Shown here one piece after another: positions 1 to 7,072 of a stretch of 12,640 bases of DNA (positions within the stretch are counted from its first letter, which is position 1; every line of letters starts with the position of its first letter). Below the pieces are notes generated by a model, which saw only the letters and a program-made list of their open reading frames with translations, was not told where the DNA came from and made no database searches. This DNA comes from Bacteroidota bacterium (GTDB lineage: Bacteria; Bacteroidota; Bacteroidia; Bacteroidales; UBA932). The stretch is from NCBI GenBank assembly GCA_017860395.1, contig JAGDMC010000019.1, positions 1 through 12,640 on the forward strand. The letters are read 5' to 3'. Position numbers and translations under genes: made by a program.

Positions 1-32
1 ATTGTGAAACCCTTTTGAGGCAGATACTTTTG
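1..32 (+). promoter_or_regulatory. Candidate Bacteroidota promoter for the LiaF-like/LytTR pair
   Basis: The -7 element TACTTTTG at 25-32 matches the TAnnTTTG consensus exactly. A weaker -33 element, ATTG at 1-4, lies 20 bp upstream, within the usual spacing. It would give a leader of roughly 20 nt before the ATG at 59. The -33 box touches the window edge, so upstream context is missing. Prediction is by motif only. Confidence 0.5.
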
Positions 33-58
33 TTCCCGAAATTTTAATTTAAACAATT

Positions 59-799
59 ATGCACGTAATTCATGACGGGAGACGCTCCCGCAACGGCGGA
101 TTAAATGTCGTATTAATGGCGTCAATTTTTATTGTAGCCGGAATTTTGTTTTTGGGAAGAAATCTTGGATTTATAGATCATCAGGTTTTCCGGATAATAG
201 TTTCCTGGCAAATGCTTCTAATTGTACTTGGTCTTAACTCTCTTTTCAGACGTCAAACTGTTGGTGGAGGAGTACTGATTGGTGTCGGAGTGTTTTTTCT
301 CATACCACGAATCTCCGGCTTAGGATATGACTGGGTAGCGACATACTGGCCGATACTGTTTGTCCTTATCGGCATAATGCTACTGTTCAAACTATGGAAA
401 CCAGGATCATTTCCAAATCCCGGTAGAAGATATAGTCAGGACACATCATACAGCTCTGCAGATGGCTTTGTTACATCAAACAATGCATTTGGCTCGGTAA
501 GTCAAATCGTTCTTGATCCTGTTTTTAAAGGCGCAAGGATTACAAATACTTTTGGAAGCACCATCCTTGATCTCAGACACACTACTCTTGAAGCCAGTGA
601 AACATATATTGATCTTGACTGTACTTTTGGAGGCGTAGAAATATATGTGCCTCACAACTGGACTGTAAAATCAAATTTGCACCATTTTTTTAGCGGAAAT
701 GATGATAAACGTTACAGAATAAGCGAAGTGCCGGACAGTACACATAAACTGATACTAAGGGGCAACATCTCTTTCAGCGGTATTGAAATTAAAAGCTGA
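59..799 (+). CDS. LiaF-like four-helix membrane protein (envelope stress sensor/regulator family)
   Basis: This 246-aa protein has the architecture of the LiaF/YvqF family. Four hydrophobic helices lie at about residues 16-34, 44-63, 66-84 and 93-113, followed by a soluble beta-rich C-terminal domain (about 135-246). That domain contains recurring short repeats (NAFGS, NTFGS, CTFGG) typical of the stacked strands in LiaF C-terminal domains. In Firmicutes, LiaF is a membrane-bound negative regulator of the LiaSR cell-wall stress system. Bacteroidota homologues often sit beside LytTR regulators instead, and the next gene here is one, starting 2 bp after this stop. I infer that this protein senses or transmits an envelope signal to that neighbour. 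The start at 59 follows a plausible promoter with a short leader and an A/T-rich stretch. The ligand is unknown. Confidence 0.75.
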   Translation: MHVIHDGRRSRNGGLNVVLMASIFIVAGILFLGRNLGFIDHQVFRIIVSWQMLLIVLGLNSLFRRQTVGGGVLIGVGVFFLIPRISGLGYDWVATYWPILFVLIGIMLLFKLWKPGSFPNPGRRYSQDTSYSSADGFVTSNNAFGSVSQIVLDPVFKGARITNTFGSTILDLRHTTLEASETYIDLDCTFGGVEIYVPHNWTVKSNLHHFFSGNDDKRYRISEVPDSTHKLILRGNISFSGIEIKS

Positions 800-801
800 T
801 T

Positions 802-1572
802 ATGACCCGTACATTTTCAGAACCAAATATGCAAAAGTTATCGGGGATAGCTGCTATTGTGATTATAGCAGCTATCCTTTGGCTCTTGCTGTTTATGTAT
901 GGAAATCTTTCACTATACTGCGCTTTGGGAGAAAGCATTGCCTATACAGTAATTCTGGCTGTTTGCGGTTTTCTTTACCAGTATATCAGGGATTATCTCA
1001 AAGCTCTTCAGGCAAAAATTGTTGTAGCTCTTGTGGTGCAGCTTATTGCACTGGCAGGAACATTCGCCCTCACGTCCCTGATGGGACAGGATGTACGTGC
1101 TCTTTTCGCTTCAAACATAGTACTTCACCTTATATTCGGGCTTTTATGCTGGATAATTATTGAATTATGGTATTACAATTTTATTAAAGAAGATTCTTCC
1201 GAAGATTGTATGAAAGATTCAGTTAACGCTTCGGAAAAAAGTGACATAATTGACCATATCCCGGTAAAGGAGGGCTCGAAGATTAATATCGTAAGAGTGG
1301 AAGAGCTTCAGTATATACAGGCATACGGTGATTATGTATTTCTCATTACAGATACGGGTAAATATCTTAAAGAGCAAACAATGAAATATTTCGAAATGCA
1401 TTTGCCACCAGCTTTTGTGCGTATTCACCGCTCCAGCATTGTAAACTCCTCAAAAATAATCCGGGCAGAACTCTATGGAAAAGAGAGTTACAATATTCAG
1501 TTGAAAAGCGGAATTACACTAAAGGCAAGCACAACCGGATACAAGCTTCTTAAGGAGAAGCTCTCTCTGTAA
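802..1572 (+). CDS. Membrane-anchored LytTR-family DNA-binding regulator
   Basis: The protein has 256 aa. The N-terminal half carries about four transmembrane helices (roughly 13-33, 38-60, 73-94 and 105-125). A short polar linker rich in D, E, S and K leads to a C-terminal LytTR DNA-binding domain at about 151-253. LytTR hallmarks are visible: the YIQAYGDYV segment at 171-179, the FVRIHRSSIVN segment at 205-215, and the closing strand pattern SGITLKAS at 236-243. There is no phosphoacceptor receiver domain, so this is a one-component, membrane-tethered regulator rather than a response regulator. It starts 2 bp after the LiaF-like gene, so the two are almost certainly co-transcribed and probably translationally linked. 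An internal Met at residue 10 is an alternative start, but 802 fits the tight spacing better. Its target sites are unknown. Confidence 0.8.
   Translation: MTRTFSEPNMQKLSGIAAIVIIAAILWLLLFMYGNLSLYCALGESIAYTVILAVCGFLYQYIRDYLKALQAKIVVALVVQLIALAGTFALTSLMGQDVRALFASNIVLHLIFGLLCWIIIELWYYNFIKEDSSEDCMKDSVNASEKSDIIDHIPVKEGSKINIVRVEELQYIQAYGDYVFLITDTGKYLKEQTMKYFEMHLPPAFVRIHRSSIVNSSKIIRAELYGKESYNIQLKSGITLKASTTGYKLLKEKLSL
1544..1562. terminator. Hairpin within the 3' end of the LytTR gene, possible shared terminator of two convergent genes
   Basis: A perfect 7-bp inverted repeat, AGCTTCT / AGAAGCT with a 5-nt loop, ends 7 nt before the LytTR stop codon. It also lies about 11 nt beyond the fabI stop when read on the minus strand. 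No long T tract follows on either strand, so it is a weak intrinsic terminator at best. It is the only hairpin I see at this convergent junction. Confidence 0.3.
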
Positions 1573-1573
1573 T

Positions 1574-2446
1574 TTATTGCTGTTTCTTTTTAGATTTGCT
1601 GCTCTTGTCGTCCTTTACGTCGGTATATTCAAGGCCATCCCTGTAGACGCTCATTGCTCCAAGGCTCATACCCATACTCGAGTAGCCTCCGTCGTGAAAG
1701 AGATTTTGCATTGTAACCTTGCGTGTGAGATCCGAAAATAGAGTAATAATGTAGTCTGCACACTCATCGGCAGTTGCATTTCCAAGAGGAGACATCCTTT
1801 CGGCAAAATCCATCAGCTTGTCAAATCCCATAATACCTCCACCGGCAGTTGTTTGTGTTGGTGATTGTGATACAGTATTAATTCTGATGTTCCGCTCTCT
1901 TCCGTAAATATACCCAAAGCTTCTGGCAATAGACTCAAGAAGAGACTTTGCATCTGCCATGTCGTTGTATCCATAAAGGGTTCTTTGAGCAGCAACATAC
2001 GATAGTGCAACAACAGACCCCCAGTCGTTTATTGCATCCAGCTTACGACAACTTTGAAGAATTTTGTGAAATGATATCGCAGAAATATCCAGTGTCTGAT
2101 GAAGATATTGGTAGTTCAGATCGTCGTATGTTCTTCCCTTTCTTACATTAGGCGACATACCTATTGAGTGAAGCACAAAATCAAATTTGCCTCCTAAAAA
2201 TTCCATTCCTTTTATAATGAGATTTTCAAGATCTTCAACATTTGTGGCATCAGCAGGAATTACTATAGTTCCGCATTTTTCTGCCAACACATCTATGGTC
2301 CCCATTTTCATTGACGCAGGAGTATTTGTAAGAACAAAGCGCCCACCCTCTTCATAGACTCTTTCTGCAGTTTTCCAGGCAATTGAATGCTCGTTGAGTG
2401 CTCCGAATATAAGACCTCTTTTTCCTTCCAGTAAATTATAAGACAT
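1574..2446 (-). CDS. fabI: Enoyl-[acyl-carrier-protein] reductase (NADH), FabI
   Basis: FabI is the short-chain dehydrogenase that performs the last reduction in each cycle of type II fatty acid elongation, acting in the cytosol as a tetramer. The 290-aa sequence shows the family landmarks. An N-terminal nucleotide-binding segment reads GLIFGALNEHSIAW (11-24). The HSIG motif is at 93-96. The catalytic set Y150, Y160 and K167 has the Tyr-x6-Lys spacing of FabI. QSPTQTTAGGGI follows at about 194-205, near the substrate-binding helix, and the C-terminal FHDGGYSSMGM is at 250-260. It is slightly longer than E. coli FabI because of a lysine-rich tail (about 276-290), as is common in Bacteroidales versions. 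The gene stands alone, convergent with the LytTR gene and divergent from the DUF6132 operon. The ATG at 2446 places the cofactor-binding strand at the normal distance from the N-terminus. Confidence 0.95.
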   Translation of the reverse strand: MSYNLLEGKRGLIFGALNEHSIAWKTAERVYEEGGRFVLTNTPASMKMGTIDVLAEKCGTIVIPADATNVEDLENLIIKGMEFLGGKFDFVLHSIGMSPNVRKGRTYDDLNYQYLHQTLDISAISFHKILQSCRKLDAINDWGSVVALSYVAAQRTLYGYNDMADAKSLLESIARSFGYIYGRERNIRINTVSQSPTQTTAGGGIMGFDKLMDFAERMSPLGNATADECADYIITLFSDLTRKVTMQNLFHDGGYSSMGMSLGAMSVYRDGLEYTDVKDDKSSKSKKKQQ

Positions 2447-2472
2447 AAGTTTCGTTTAAGATTAATAACGCT

Positions 2473-2504
2473 CAAAATAGAATATTGTTCTTTTGAGATG
2501 CGAA
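2473..2504 (-). promoter_or_regulatory. Weak candidate promoter for fabI
   Basis: Read on the minus strand, CTATTTTG (2480-2473) resembles the TAnnTTTG -7 box with mismatches in the TA. TTCG (2504-2501) lies 20 bp further upstream as an imperfect -33 box. The leader to the ATG at 2446 would be about 20 nt. An inverted repeat, CTCAAAA (2471-2477) / TTTTGAG (2491-2497), overlaps it. The match is poor. Confidence 0.25.
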
Positions 2505-2566
2505 AATCGAACCAAAAAGATTCTTAATGGTTATTTATAGATACATTCATTTTTCTTTATAAATAT

Positions 2567-2579
2567 TTTCCATTGGAAA
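2567..2579. promoter_or_regulatory. Palindrome adjoining the -33 box, candidate operator
   Basis: TTTCCA-T-TGGAAA is a perfect 6+1+6 palindrome that ends exactly at the base before the TTTG -33 element (2580-2583) of the DUF6132 operon promoter. The position suits a repressor or activator site. The cognate regulator is not identifiable from this window. Confidence 0.4.
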
Positions 2580-2611
2580 TTTGTTTTATTAGAAAATACA
2601 TTTTACCTTTG
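2580..2611 (+). promoter_or_regulatory. Bacteroidota-type promoter of the DUF6132-methyltransferase-thioredoxin operon
   Basis: TTTG at 2580-2583 and TACCTTTG at 2604-2611 are separated by 20 bp, an exact match to the Bacteroidota housekeeping consensus. Transcription would begin a few bases after 2611, giving an AT-rich leader of under 20 nt before the ATG at 2634. This is the clearest promoter in the window and good evidence for the phylum. Confidence 0.75.
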
Positions 2612-2633
2612 CATTATAATTCAGAATAAATTA

Positions 2634-2861
2634 ATGGATAAGATACTAAAATTTATAAGACGGGAGTGGTTAATCTTTGCAGGCATTGCTGCAGGAGCTA
2701 TTGGAGGATATCTTTACTGGTATTTTATCGGCTGTGAAAGCGGGTCTTGCCCAATAACATCCTCTCCTTTAAATAGCTCTATATATGGAGCATTATTGGG
2801 AGCCTTATTGTTAAGTATGTTTAAAAAAAACAAGAAAAATGAGAGCAGTAATAAAGGTTGA
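2634..2861 (+). CDS. Small two-helix membrane protein, DUF6132 family
   Basis: A 75-aa protein with a basic N-terminus (KFIRRE), a first hydrophobic segment at about 12-32, a short loop GCESGSCPITSSP (33-45), a second hydrophobic segment at about 48-63, and a lysine-rich C-terminal tail (KKNKKN). The loop with two cysteines (C34, C39) followed by PITS is the signature I associate with DUF6132. The family's function is not established. The paired cysteines between two helices suggest a redox or metal/sulfur-related role, and the gene shares an operon with an HMA-methyltransferase and a thioredoxin, so the loop could be a thiol substrate. That is inference. Its last 23 nt overlap the next gene in another frame. 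Confidence 0.75.
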   Translation: MDKILKFIRREWLIFAGIAAGAIGGYLYWYFIGCESGSCPITSSPLNSSIYGALLGALLLSMFKKNKKNESSNKG

Positions 2862-3699
2862 CAGAACAAATTGCTGTATATTCAATAACTCCCTGAGCAG
2901 AGAAATATCTGAATTAAACGGAGTATACGGAGTAAATATTGATAACTATAAAAATGAAGTTATTGTAGATTATACCGATGAAGTTAACGTTGACGAGATA
3001 TATTCCAAACTTAATGAAAATGGATACTCCGTAATGCCAGGACAATTTTTCGGAAATGCCGATTACATTTCGGAACAGGATAATTTTAAAAATAAGGCGG
3101 GAGACTGGGATTCGCCAATGAAGGTCGAAATGGCAAAAAAATTCGTCTCAGAGATGCTTAAGAACATAAATCTGGGCAATGAAAATAAAGTACTTGACTA
3201 TGGTTGCGGAACAGGACTTGTTGGAATGGAAGTGGCACCTCTTGTAAAGTCGGTAGTTTTTCTTGACAACTCTGCCGCAATGGTAAATGTACTTGAGAAC
3301 AAACTAGGAAAAGCCTTTGAAAAACATGAATACAGTTCCGAAAATATTAAAGTCATTATTGGTGATATAAATAAGTACATCACAAAAGACATCGATGTAG
3401 TTTTTTCACTTATGGCGCTTCACCATGTTGAAGATATACAGGCAGCCTTTGAACATATATCAGCCAATATCCTTAAACCGGGCGGCATACTTGTGATTGG
3501 TGACCTCAAAGAGGAAAACGGGTCTTTTCACGGAGAAGAAAAAGTTCCCCATAATGGGTTTAATATTCCAAATTTAGCCCAACAGCTTGAGTTCAGCGAG
3601 ATGGAAGTCATTACAACAAATACATACAACTCTATCCAAAAAAATGGAAATGAATATGAACAATTTATAATAGTAGCAAAAAAACAACAAACAAATTGA
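2839..3699 (+). CDS. HMA-like domain fused to a class I SAM-dependent methyltransferase
   Basis: A 286-aa two-domain protein. Residues 1-66 have the pattern of a heavy-metal-associated (ferredoxin-like) domain: strand RAVIKVDR, a helix ending in LNGVYGVNID, strand EVIVDY, a second helix, and the closing NGYSV. The metal-binding CxxC is degenerate, with adjacent C12-C13 and no second spaced cysteine, so metal binding is doubtful. Residues from about 88 form a Rossmann methyltransferase: WDSPMKVEMAKKF (90-102), motif I VLDYGCGTGLVG (118-129), acidic D143 at the end of strand 2, ALHHVED (193-199), and LKPGGILVIGDL (212-223). The substrate is unknown, and there is no ArsM-like cysteine set. The start at 2839 overlaps the DUF6132 gene by 23 nt and is preceded by an A-rich tract. 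It keeps the HMA domain intact, whereas the next Met (residue 66) would delete it. The thioredoxin gene begins 12 nt downstream. Confidence 0.8.
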   Translation: MRAVIKVDRTNCCIFNNSLSREISELNGVYGVNIDNYKNEVIVDYTDEVNVDEIYSKLNENGYSVMPGQFFGNADYISEQDNFKNKAGDWDSPMKVEMAKKFVSEMLKNINLGNENKVLDYGCGTGLVGMEVAPLVKSVVFLDNSAAMVNVLENKLGKAFEKHEYSSENIKVIIGDINKYITKDIDVVFSLMALHHVEDIQAAFEHISANILKPGGILVIGDLKEENGSFHGEEKVPHNGFNIPNLAQQLEFSEMEVITTNTYNSIQKNGNEYEQFIIVAKKQQTN

Positions 3700-3711
3700 A
3701 TATAAAAAATC

Positions 3712-4077
3712 ATGAAAGCAATACACATTACTAAAGATGAGTTTATAAAAAAAGTTGCCAACTATGAATCAAACCCTTCAGAGTGGAAATACCTTGGCGA
3801 CAAACCCTGTATTATCGATTTCTATGCAGACTGGTGCGGCCCATGCAAAATGGTGGCTCCGATTCTGGAAGATCTTGCGGCAGAATACAACGACAAAATT
3901 TATGTTTACAAAGTAGATACCGAAGCCGAGCAAGAACTTGCGGGAGCCTTTGGAATCCGCAGCATTCCTTCTATTCTCTTCTGCCCAATGAACGGAGCAC
4001 CGCAAATGGCGCAGGGAGCGCTTCCAAAAGCGACTTTCAAAGAGGCAATCGAAAATGTTTTGCTTGCAGCAAAATAA
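3712..4077 (+). CDS. trxA: Thioredoxin
   Basis: A 121-aa cytosolic thioredoxin, a little longer than the classical ~105-110 aa because of an N-terminal stretch (about 1-30) seen in Bacteroidales thioredoxins. The active site WCGPC is at 41-45 (C42, C45) after the conserved DFYAD strand. The cis-proline is P86 in RSIPSI, and the C-terminal helix is KEAIENVLLA. No signal peptide is present. Two additional cysteines (C33 and C91) lie outside the active site. The role is disulfide reduction in general. As the last gene of this operon, it may specifically keep the cysteines of the DUF6132 loop or the HMA-methyltransferase reduced, which is inference. The gene is followed by a strong terminator. 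The symbol is given by family similarity, since Bacteroidales genomes usually carry several thioredoxins. Confidence 0.93.
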   Translation: MKAIHITKDEFIKKVANYESNPSEWKYLGDKPCIIDFYADWCGPCKMVAPILEDLAAEYNDKIYVYKVDTEAEQELAGAFGIRSIPSILFCPMNGAPQMAQGALPKATFKEAIENVLLAAK

Positions 4078-4099
4078 ATAACTGATTAAATAATACATT

Positions 4100-4131
4100 A
4101 AAAAGGCTGTTCGTAATTGAACAGCCTTTTT
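4100..4131. terminator. Strong bidirectional intrinsic terminator
   Basis: A perfect 13-bp stem (4100-4112 with 4119-4131) with a 6-nt loop has a GC-rich core GGCTGTTC/GAACAGCC. It is flanked by an A tract on the left and a T tract on the right, so it works in both directions. It lies 22 nt after the thioredoxin stop and 2 nt beyond the stop of the minus-strand dehydrogenase, serving both convergent operons. Confidence 0.9.
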
Positions 4132-4133
4132 AT

Positions 4134-7040
4134 TTATAAGATCAGGGCATCCCTGAGTATATTGACAGGATGGAGTGCTTTTCTCCCGGTACCCTTCTTA
4201 ATCTGTTCCCTGCAGGATACTCCGGGTGCAGAAATAACAACATCGTCTTCGGAGGAGCGAATAAGCGGGAACAGTGTTTGTTCGCCAATTGCCATTGAGA
4301 CCTCATAATGTTCTGCTTCATAGCCGAATGAACCTGCCATCCCACAACAACCGGTTGGCATTGTCTCAACAGTATAATTAACCGGGATAGTGAGCATTCT
4401 TGCCGAAGGCTCCACAGATGCAAGAGATTTCTGGTGGCAGTGGCCGTGAAGCTTTATTTGAAGATGTTTATCTGAAAACTGAGAAGCTTTGATTCTTCCT
4501 GCAGAAACTTCCCTCATTATAAATTCATCATAAAGCAGGCAATTTGAGGCAAGTTTCTCTGCCTCAGCCCGCAAATTATCCCCAACCAAATCGGGGTACT
4601 CATCCCGGAAAGAAAGAATGGCAGAAGGTTCAAGGCCAACCATCTGCAAATCATCTGAAATTATATCCTTTAAAACAGATACATTTTTTCTTGCCAGCCT
4701 TTGTGCTCTCTTTAACAATCCTTTAGACATTGCTGCTCTTCCACTTTCGTAATGTTTTGGAAAAACAACTTCATACCCAAGTCTGTTCATAAGTTCTACA
4801 AATGCTTCAACTACATCTTTTTCGTTATATCTTGTAAATTCGTCAAGGAATAAAGCGATTTTTCCTTTAGCTCCCGATGGTTTATTATTAACATGTCGTT
4901 TAATCCGGAACTCGTCAATGAGCGGAATCTCCCTGTAAGGAGTGAACCGGATTACCTTTTTAATTATGCCCGAAGTGACCCGGTTTGAAGCAAAAAAGTT
5001 ATAAACAGATGGAAATAAAGACCCTAATTTTTGCAAACCGGCCATATGTGCAACGGCATAACTTCTTAGCGGAGTATGACAAACATTGTAGTGGTGCTGA
5101 AGAAACTCTGCCTTGTAACGTGTCATATCCACATTTGAAGGGCATTCACTTTTACAGGCCTTGCATGAGGTGCAAAGTTCAAGAGCATCCATTATCTCCT
5201 TCTGATCAAATACAAGTTTTGTCTTAGGATTCGTTAACAGTTCACGCAGGATATTTGCCCTGCCTCTTGTAACATCTTTCTCATCACCCGTTGCTCTGAA
5301 ACTTGGACACATAGTTCCTCCAAAGAGAACCGATTTTCGACAGTCTCCGGAACCATTACATTGTTCAATTGCCCCCAGCCAACCTCCGTATTTTGAATAA
5401 TCAAAGTAAGTTTCGTAATGAGGAGCAGGAACATCGGGTACATATCGCAACGAACTGTTCATTGCAGGAGTATCAGTAATTTTTCCGGGATTAAAAATAT
5501 TGTCAGGGTCAAAAAGATGCTTTATCTCTTTGAAAATTGAATAAACAGTGTCACCAAACATAAGAGGAATAAATTCTCCCCTTAGACGTCCATCGCCATG
5601 CTCGCCACTCAGCGAGCCTTTATGTTTTTTTACAAGCAGTGCAGTTTCTCCGGCAATTTCTCTAAAAAGAGCAACATCTCCTGATTTCTTAAGATTTAGC
5701 AACGGTCTTAAATGTAATTCTCCTGTACCGATATGGGCATGATATACGCATGAAAGACCATGATTTTTGAGCATCTCTCCAAACTCCTTCATATATTGGG
5801 GAAGCCTGTGCGGTGCAACTGCAGTGTCTTCAATTACCGAGACCGGTTTTGTATCTCCTGCCATTGAGGAGAGGAGCCCCAGCCCGGCTTTTCTAAGCTC
5901 CCATACTTTTGCCATATCAGAACCAAAGACTCTGGAACAATGGTAAACAAGCCCGGAATTTATTAAATCGCTCTCCAGTTTTTCTATTCTTGTATCCAGA
6001 ACTTTTCTGTCACAATCCGCCAGTTCAATTATTAGAATTGCAGCAGGGTCCCCTTTTACGAAAAACCTGTTTTTGCTTTGGCTAATATTTGATTTGCTGA
6101 GTTCAAGAATATTAAAATCCATCATCTCTACTGCAAGCGGGCCATGTTCGAGAGAAATGAGATTAGCATCAAATGCACTGCCAATAGTTGAACAATGGGC
6201 ACAAACCAACACTCTCTCCTTAGGTGGCAGAGGCACCAGATTAAGTTTTATTTCGGTTATCACACCCAGTGTTCCTTCGGATCCGGCAAGAAGATTACAA
6301 AGATTAAATCCTGCACCGCTGTTGCCGGCTAATTCAGGTGTGTTTACTCCAAGAAGTACATCAAGGGCATAACCTGTATTTCTTCTCTTAAGAGACGGGT
6401 CCGGAAAATTTTGGTCAATCTCTTTAATTATTTTTTCATTGCTTTTGAGCTTGCAGAAGTATTTATATATTTCTGATTCAAGCGAGCCACCTGTCTGTTT
6501 TTCCTTAAGTTCCTTTTCCGAAAGATTCCTGAAAACAACTACGGATCCGTCGGAGAGTATCACTTCGGCCTCGAGCAAATGATCCCTTGTGCTTCCATAT
6601 ACAAGTGAGTGTGAACCACATGAGTTATTCCCAACCATTCCGGCAATTGCGCACCTGTTTGAAGTTGATGTCTCGGGCCCGAACATCAGCCCCATTGGCT
6701 TAACACTCATGTTGAGTTCGTCAAGGACAACCCCTGGTTCAACTCTTGCCCATCGCTCTTTTGCATTCACCTCAATAATCTTATTCAGATATCTGGAGGT
6801 ATCTATTACCATTCCATTTCCAACTACCTGTCCGGCAAGCGAGGTTCCTCCCGCTCTTGGAATTATTGGCCTTTTCCTCTTTGCAGCAAATTTAACGGCA
6901 TCAATCAGCTCTTCTTTACTCCCCGGGTAAATGACACCTTCCGGAAGCTCTCTGTAAGCAGAGGCGTCTGTTGAGTACAGAATTCTATGAAGAAGGTCGG
7001 TTTTTGAACCGGAAGCATAAGTTTCTTGACTATTGCCCAT
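4134..7040 (-). CDS. FAD-linked and Fe-S dehydrogenase, GlcD-GlcF fusion of the YdiJ / D-2-hydroxyacid dehydrogenase type
   Basis: A 968-aa single-chain 2-hydroxyacid dehydrogenase. The N-terminal PCMH-type FAD-binding domain (about 25-270) contains PRAGGTSLAGQ (61-71), GPETSTSNRCAIAGMVGNNSCGS (121-143) and LAGSEGTLGVITEI (251-264). A FAD-oxidase C-terminal domain follows (about 270-520), with YHAHIGTGELHLRP (433-446), SGEHGDGRLRGEF (478-490) and FNPGKI (516-521). A 4Fe-4S module comes next: C561, C567 and MCPSFRAT (C578), then the classic CTSCKACKSECP (C623, C626, C629, C633). The C-terminal CCG half includes HGHCHQKS (865-872) and TGCCGMAGSFG (897-906). The order and length match E. coli YdiJ (about 1018 aa), reported as a D-2-hydroxyglutarate dehydrogenase. 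D-lactate is an equally plausible substrate by family. It is probably cytosolic or peripherally membrane-associated, passing electrons onward through its Fe-S clusters. The ATG at 7040 lies 32 nt after the acetyltransferase stop, so it may be the last gene of a minus-strand operon. Confidence 0.88.
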   Translation of the reverse strand: MGNSQETYASGSKTDLLHRILYSTDASAYRELPEGVIYPGSKEELIDAVKFAAKRKRPIIPRAGGTSLAGQVVGNGMVIDTSRYLNKIIEVNAKERWARVEPGVVLDELNMSVKPMGLMFGPETSTSNRCAIAGMVGNNSCGSHSLVYGSTRDHLLEAEVILSDGSVVVFRNLSEKELKEKQTGGSLESEIYKYFCKLKSNEKIIKEIDQNFPDPSLKRRNTGYALDVLLGVNTPELAGNSGAGFNLCNLLAGSEGTLGVITEIKLNLVPLPPKERVLVCAHCSTIGSAFDANLISLEHGPLAVEMMDFNILELSKSNISQSKNRFFVKGDPAAILIIELADCDRKVLDTRIEKLESDLINSGLVYHCSRVFGSDMAKVWELRKAGLGLLSSMAGDTKPVSVIEDTAVAPHRLPQYMKEFGEMLKNHGLSCVYHAHIGTGELHLRPLLNLKKSGDVALFREIAGETALLVKKHKGSLSGEHGDGRLRGEFIPLMFGDTVYSIFKEIKHLFDPDNIFNPGKITDTPAMNSSLRYVPDVPAPHYETYFDYSKYGGWLGAIEQCNGSGDCRKSVLFGGTMCPSFRATGDEKDVTRGRANILRELLTNPKTKLVFDQKEIMDALELCTSCKACKSECPSNVDMTRYKAEFLQHHYNVCHTPLRSYAVAHMAGLQKLGSLFPSVYNFFASNRVTSGIIKKVIRFTPYREIPLIDEFRIKRHVNNKPSGAKGKIALFLDEFTRYNEKDVVEAFVELMNRLGYEVVFPKHYESGRAAMSKGLLKRAQRLARKNVSVLKDIISDDLQMVGLEPSAILSFRDEYPDLVGDNLRAEAEKLASNCLLYDEFIMREVSAGRIKASQFSDKHLQIKLHGHCHQKSLASVEPSARMLTIPVNYTVETMPTGCCGMAGSFGYEAEHYEVSMAIGEQTLFPLIRSSEDDVVISAPGVSCREQIKKGTGRKALHPVNILRDALIL

Positions 7041-7072
7041 TAGTTTTTAATAGTAATTGATAGTATGGAATA

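Noticed and set aside
783-1163. An open frame overlapping the LiaF-like and LytTR genes on the plus strand
   Set aside because: It lies entirely across two well-supported genes in another frame, has an unusual composition rich in Cys, Ser and Tyr, and shows no recognisable domain.
2839-3699. Arsenite methyltransferase (ArsM)
   Set aside because: The conserved ArsM cysteines are not present in the catalytic domain, and no ars genes are nearby.
6073-6930. Plus-strand open frames opposite the YdiJ-like dehydrogenase
   Set aside because: The minus-strand protein has continuous family motifs through this whole stretch; the opposing frames have no domains and are shadows.
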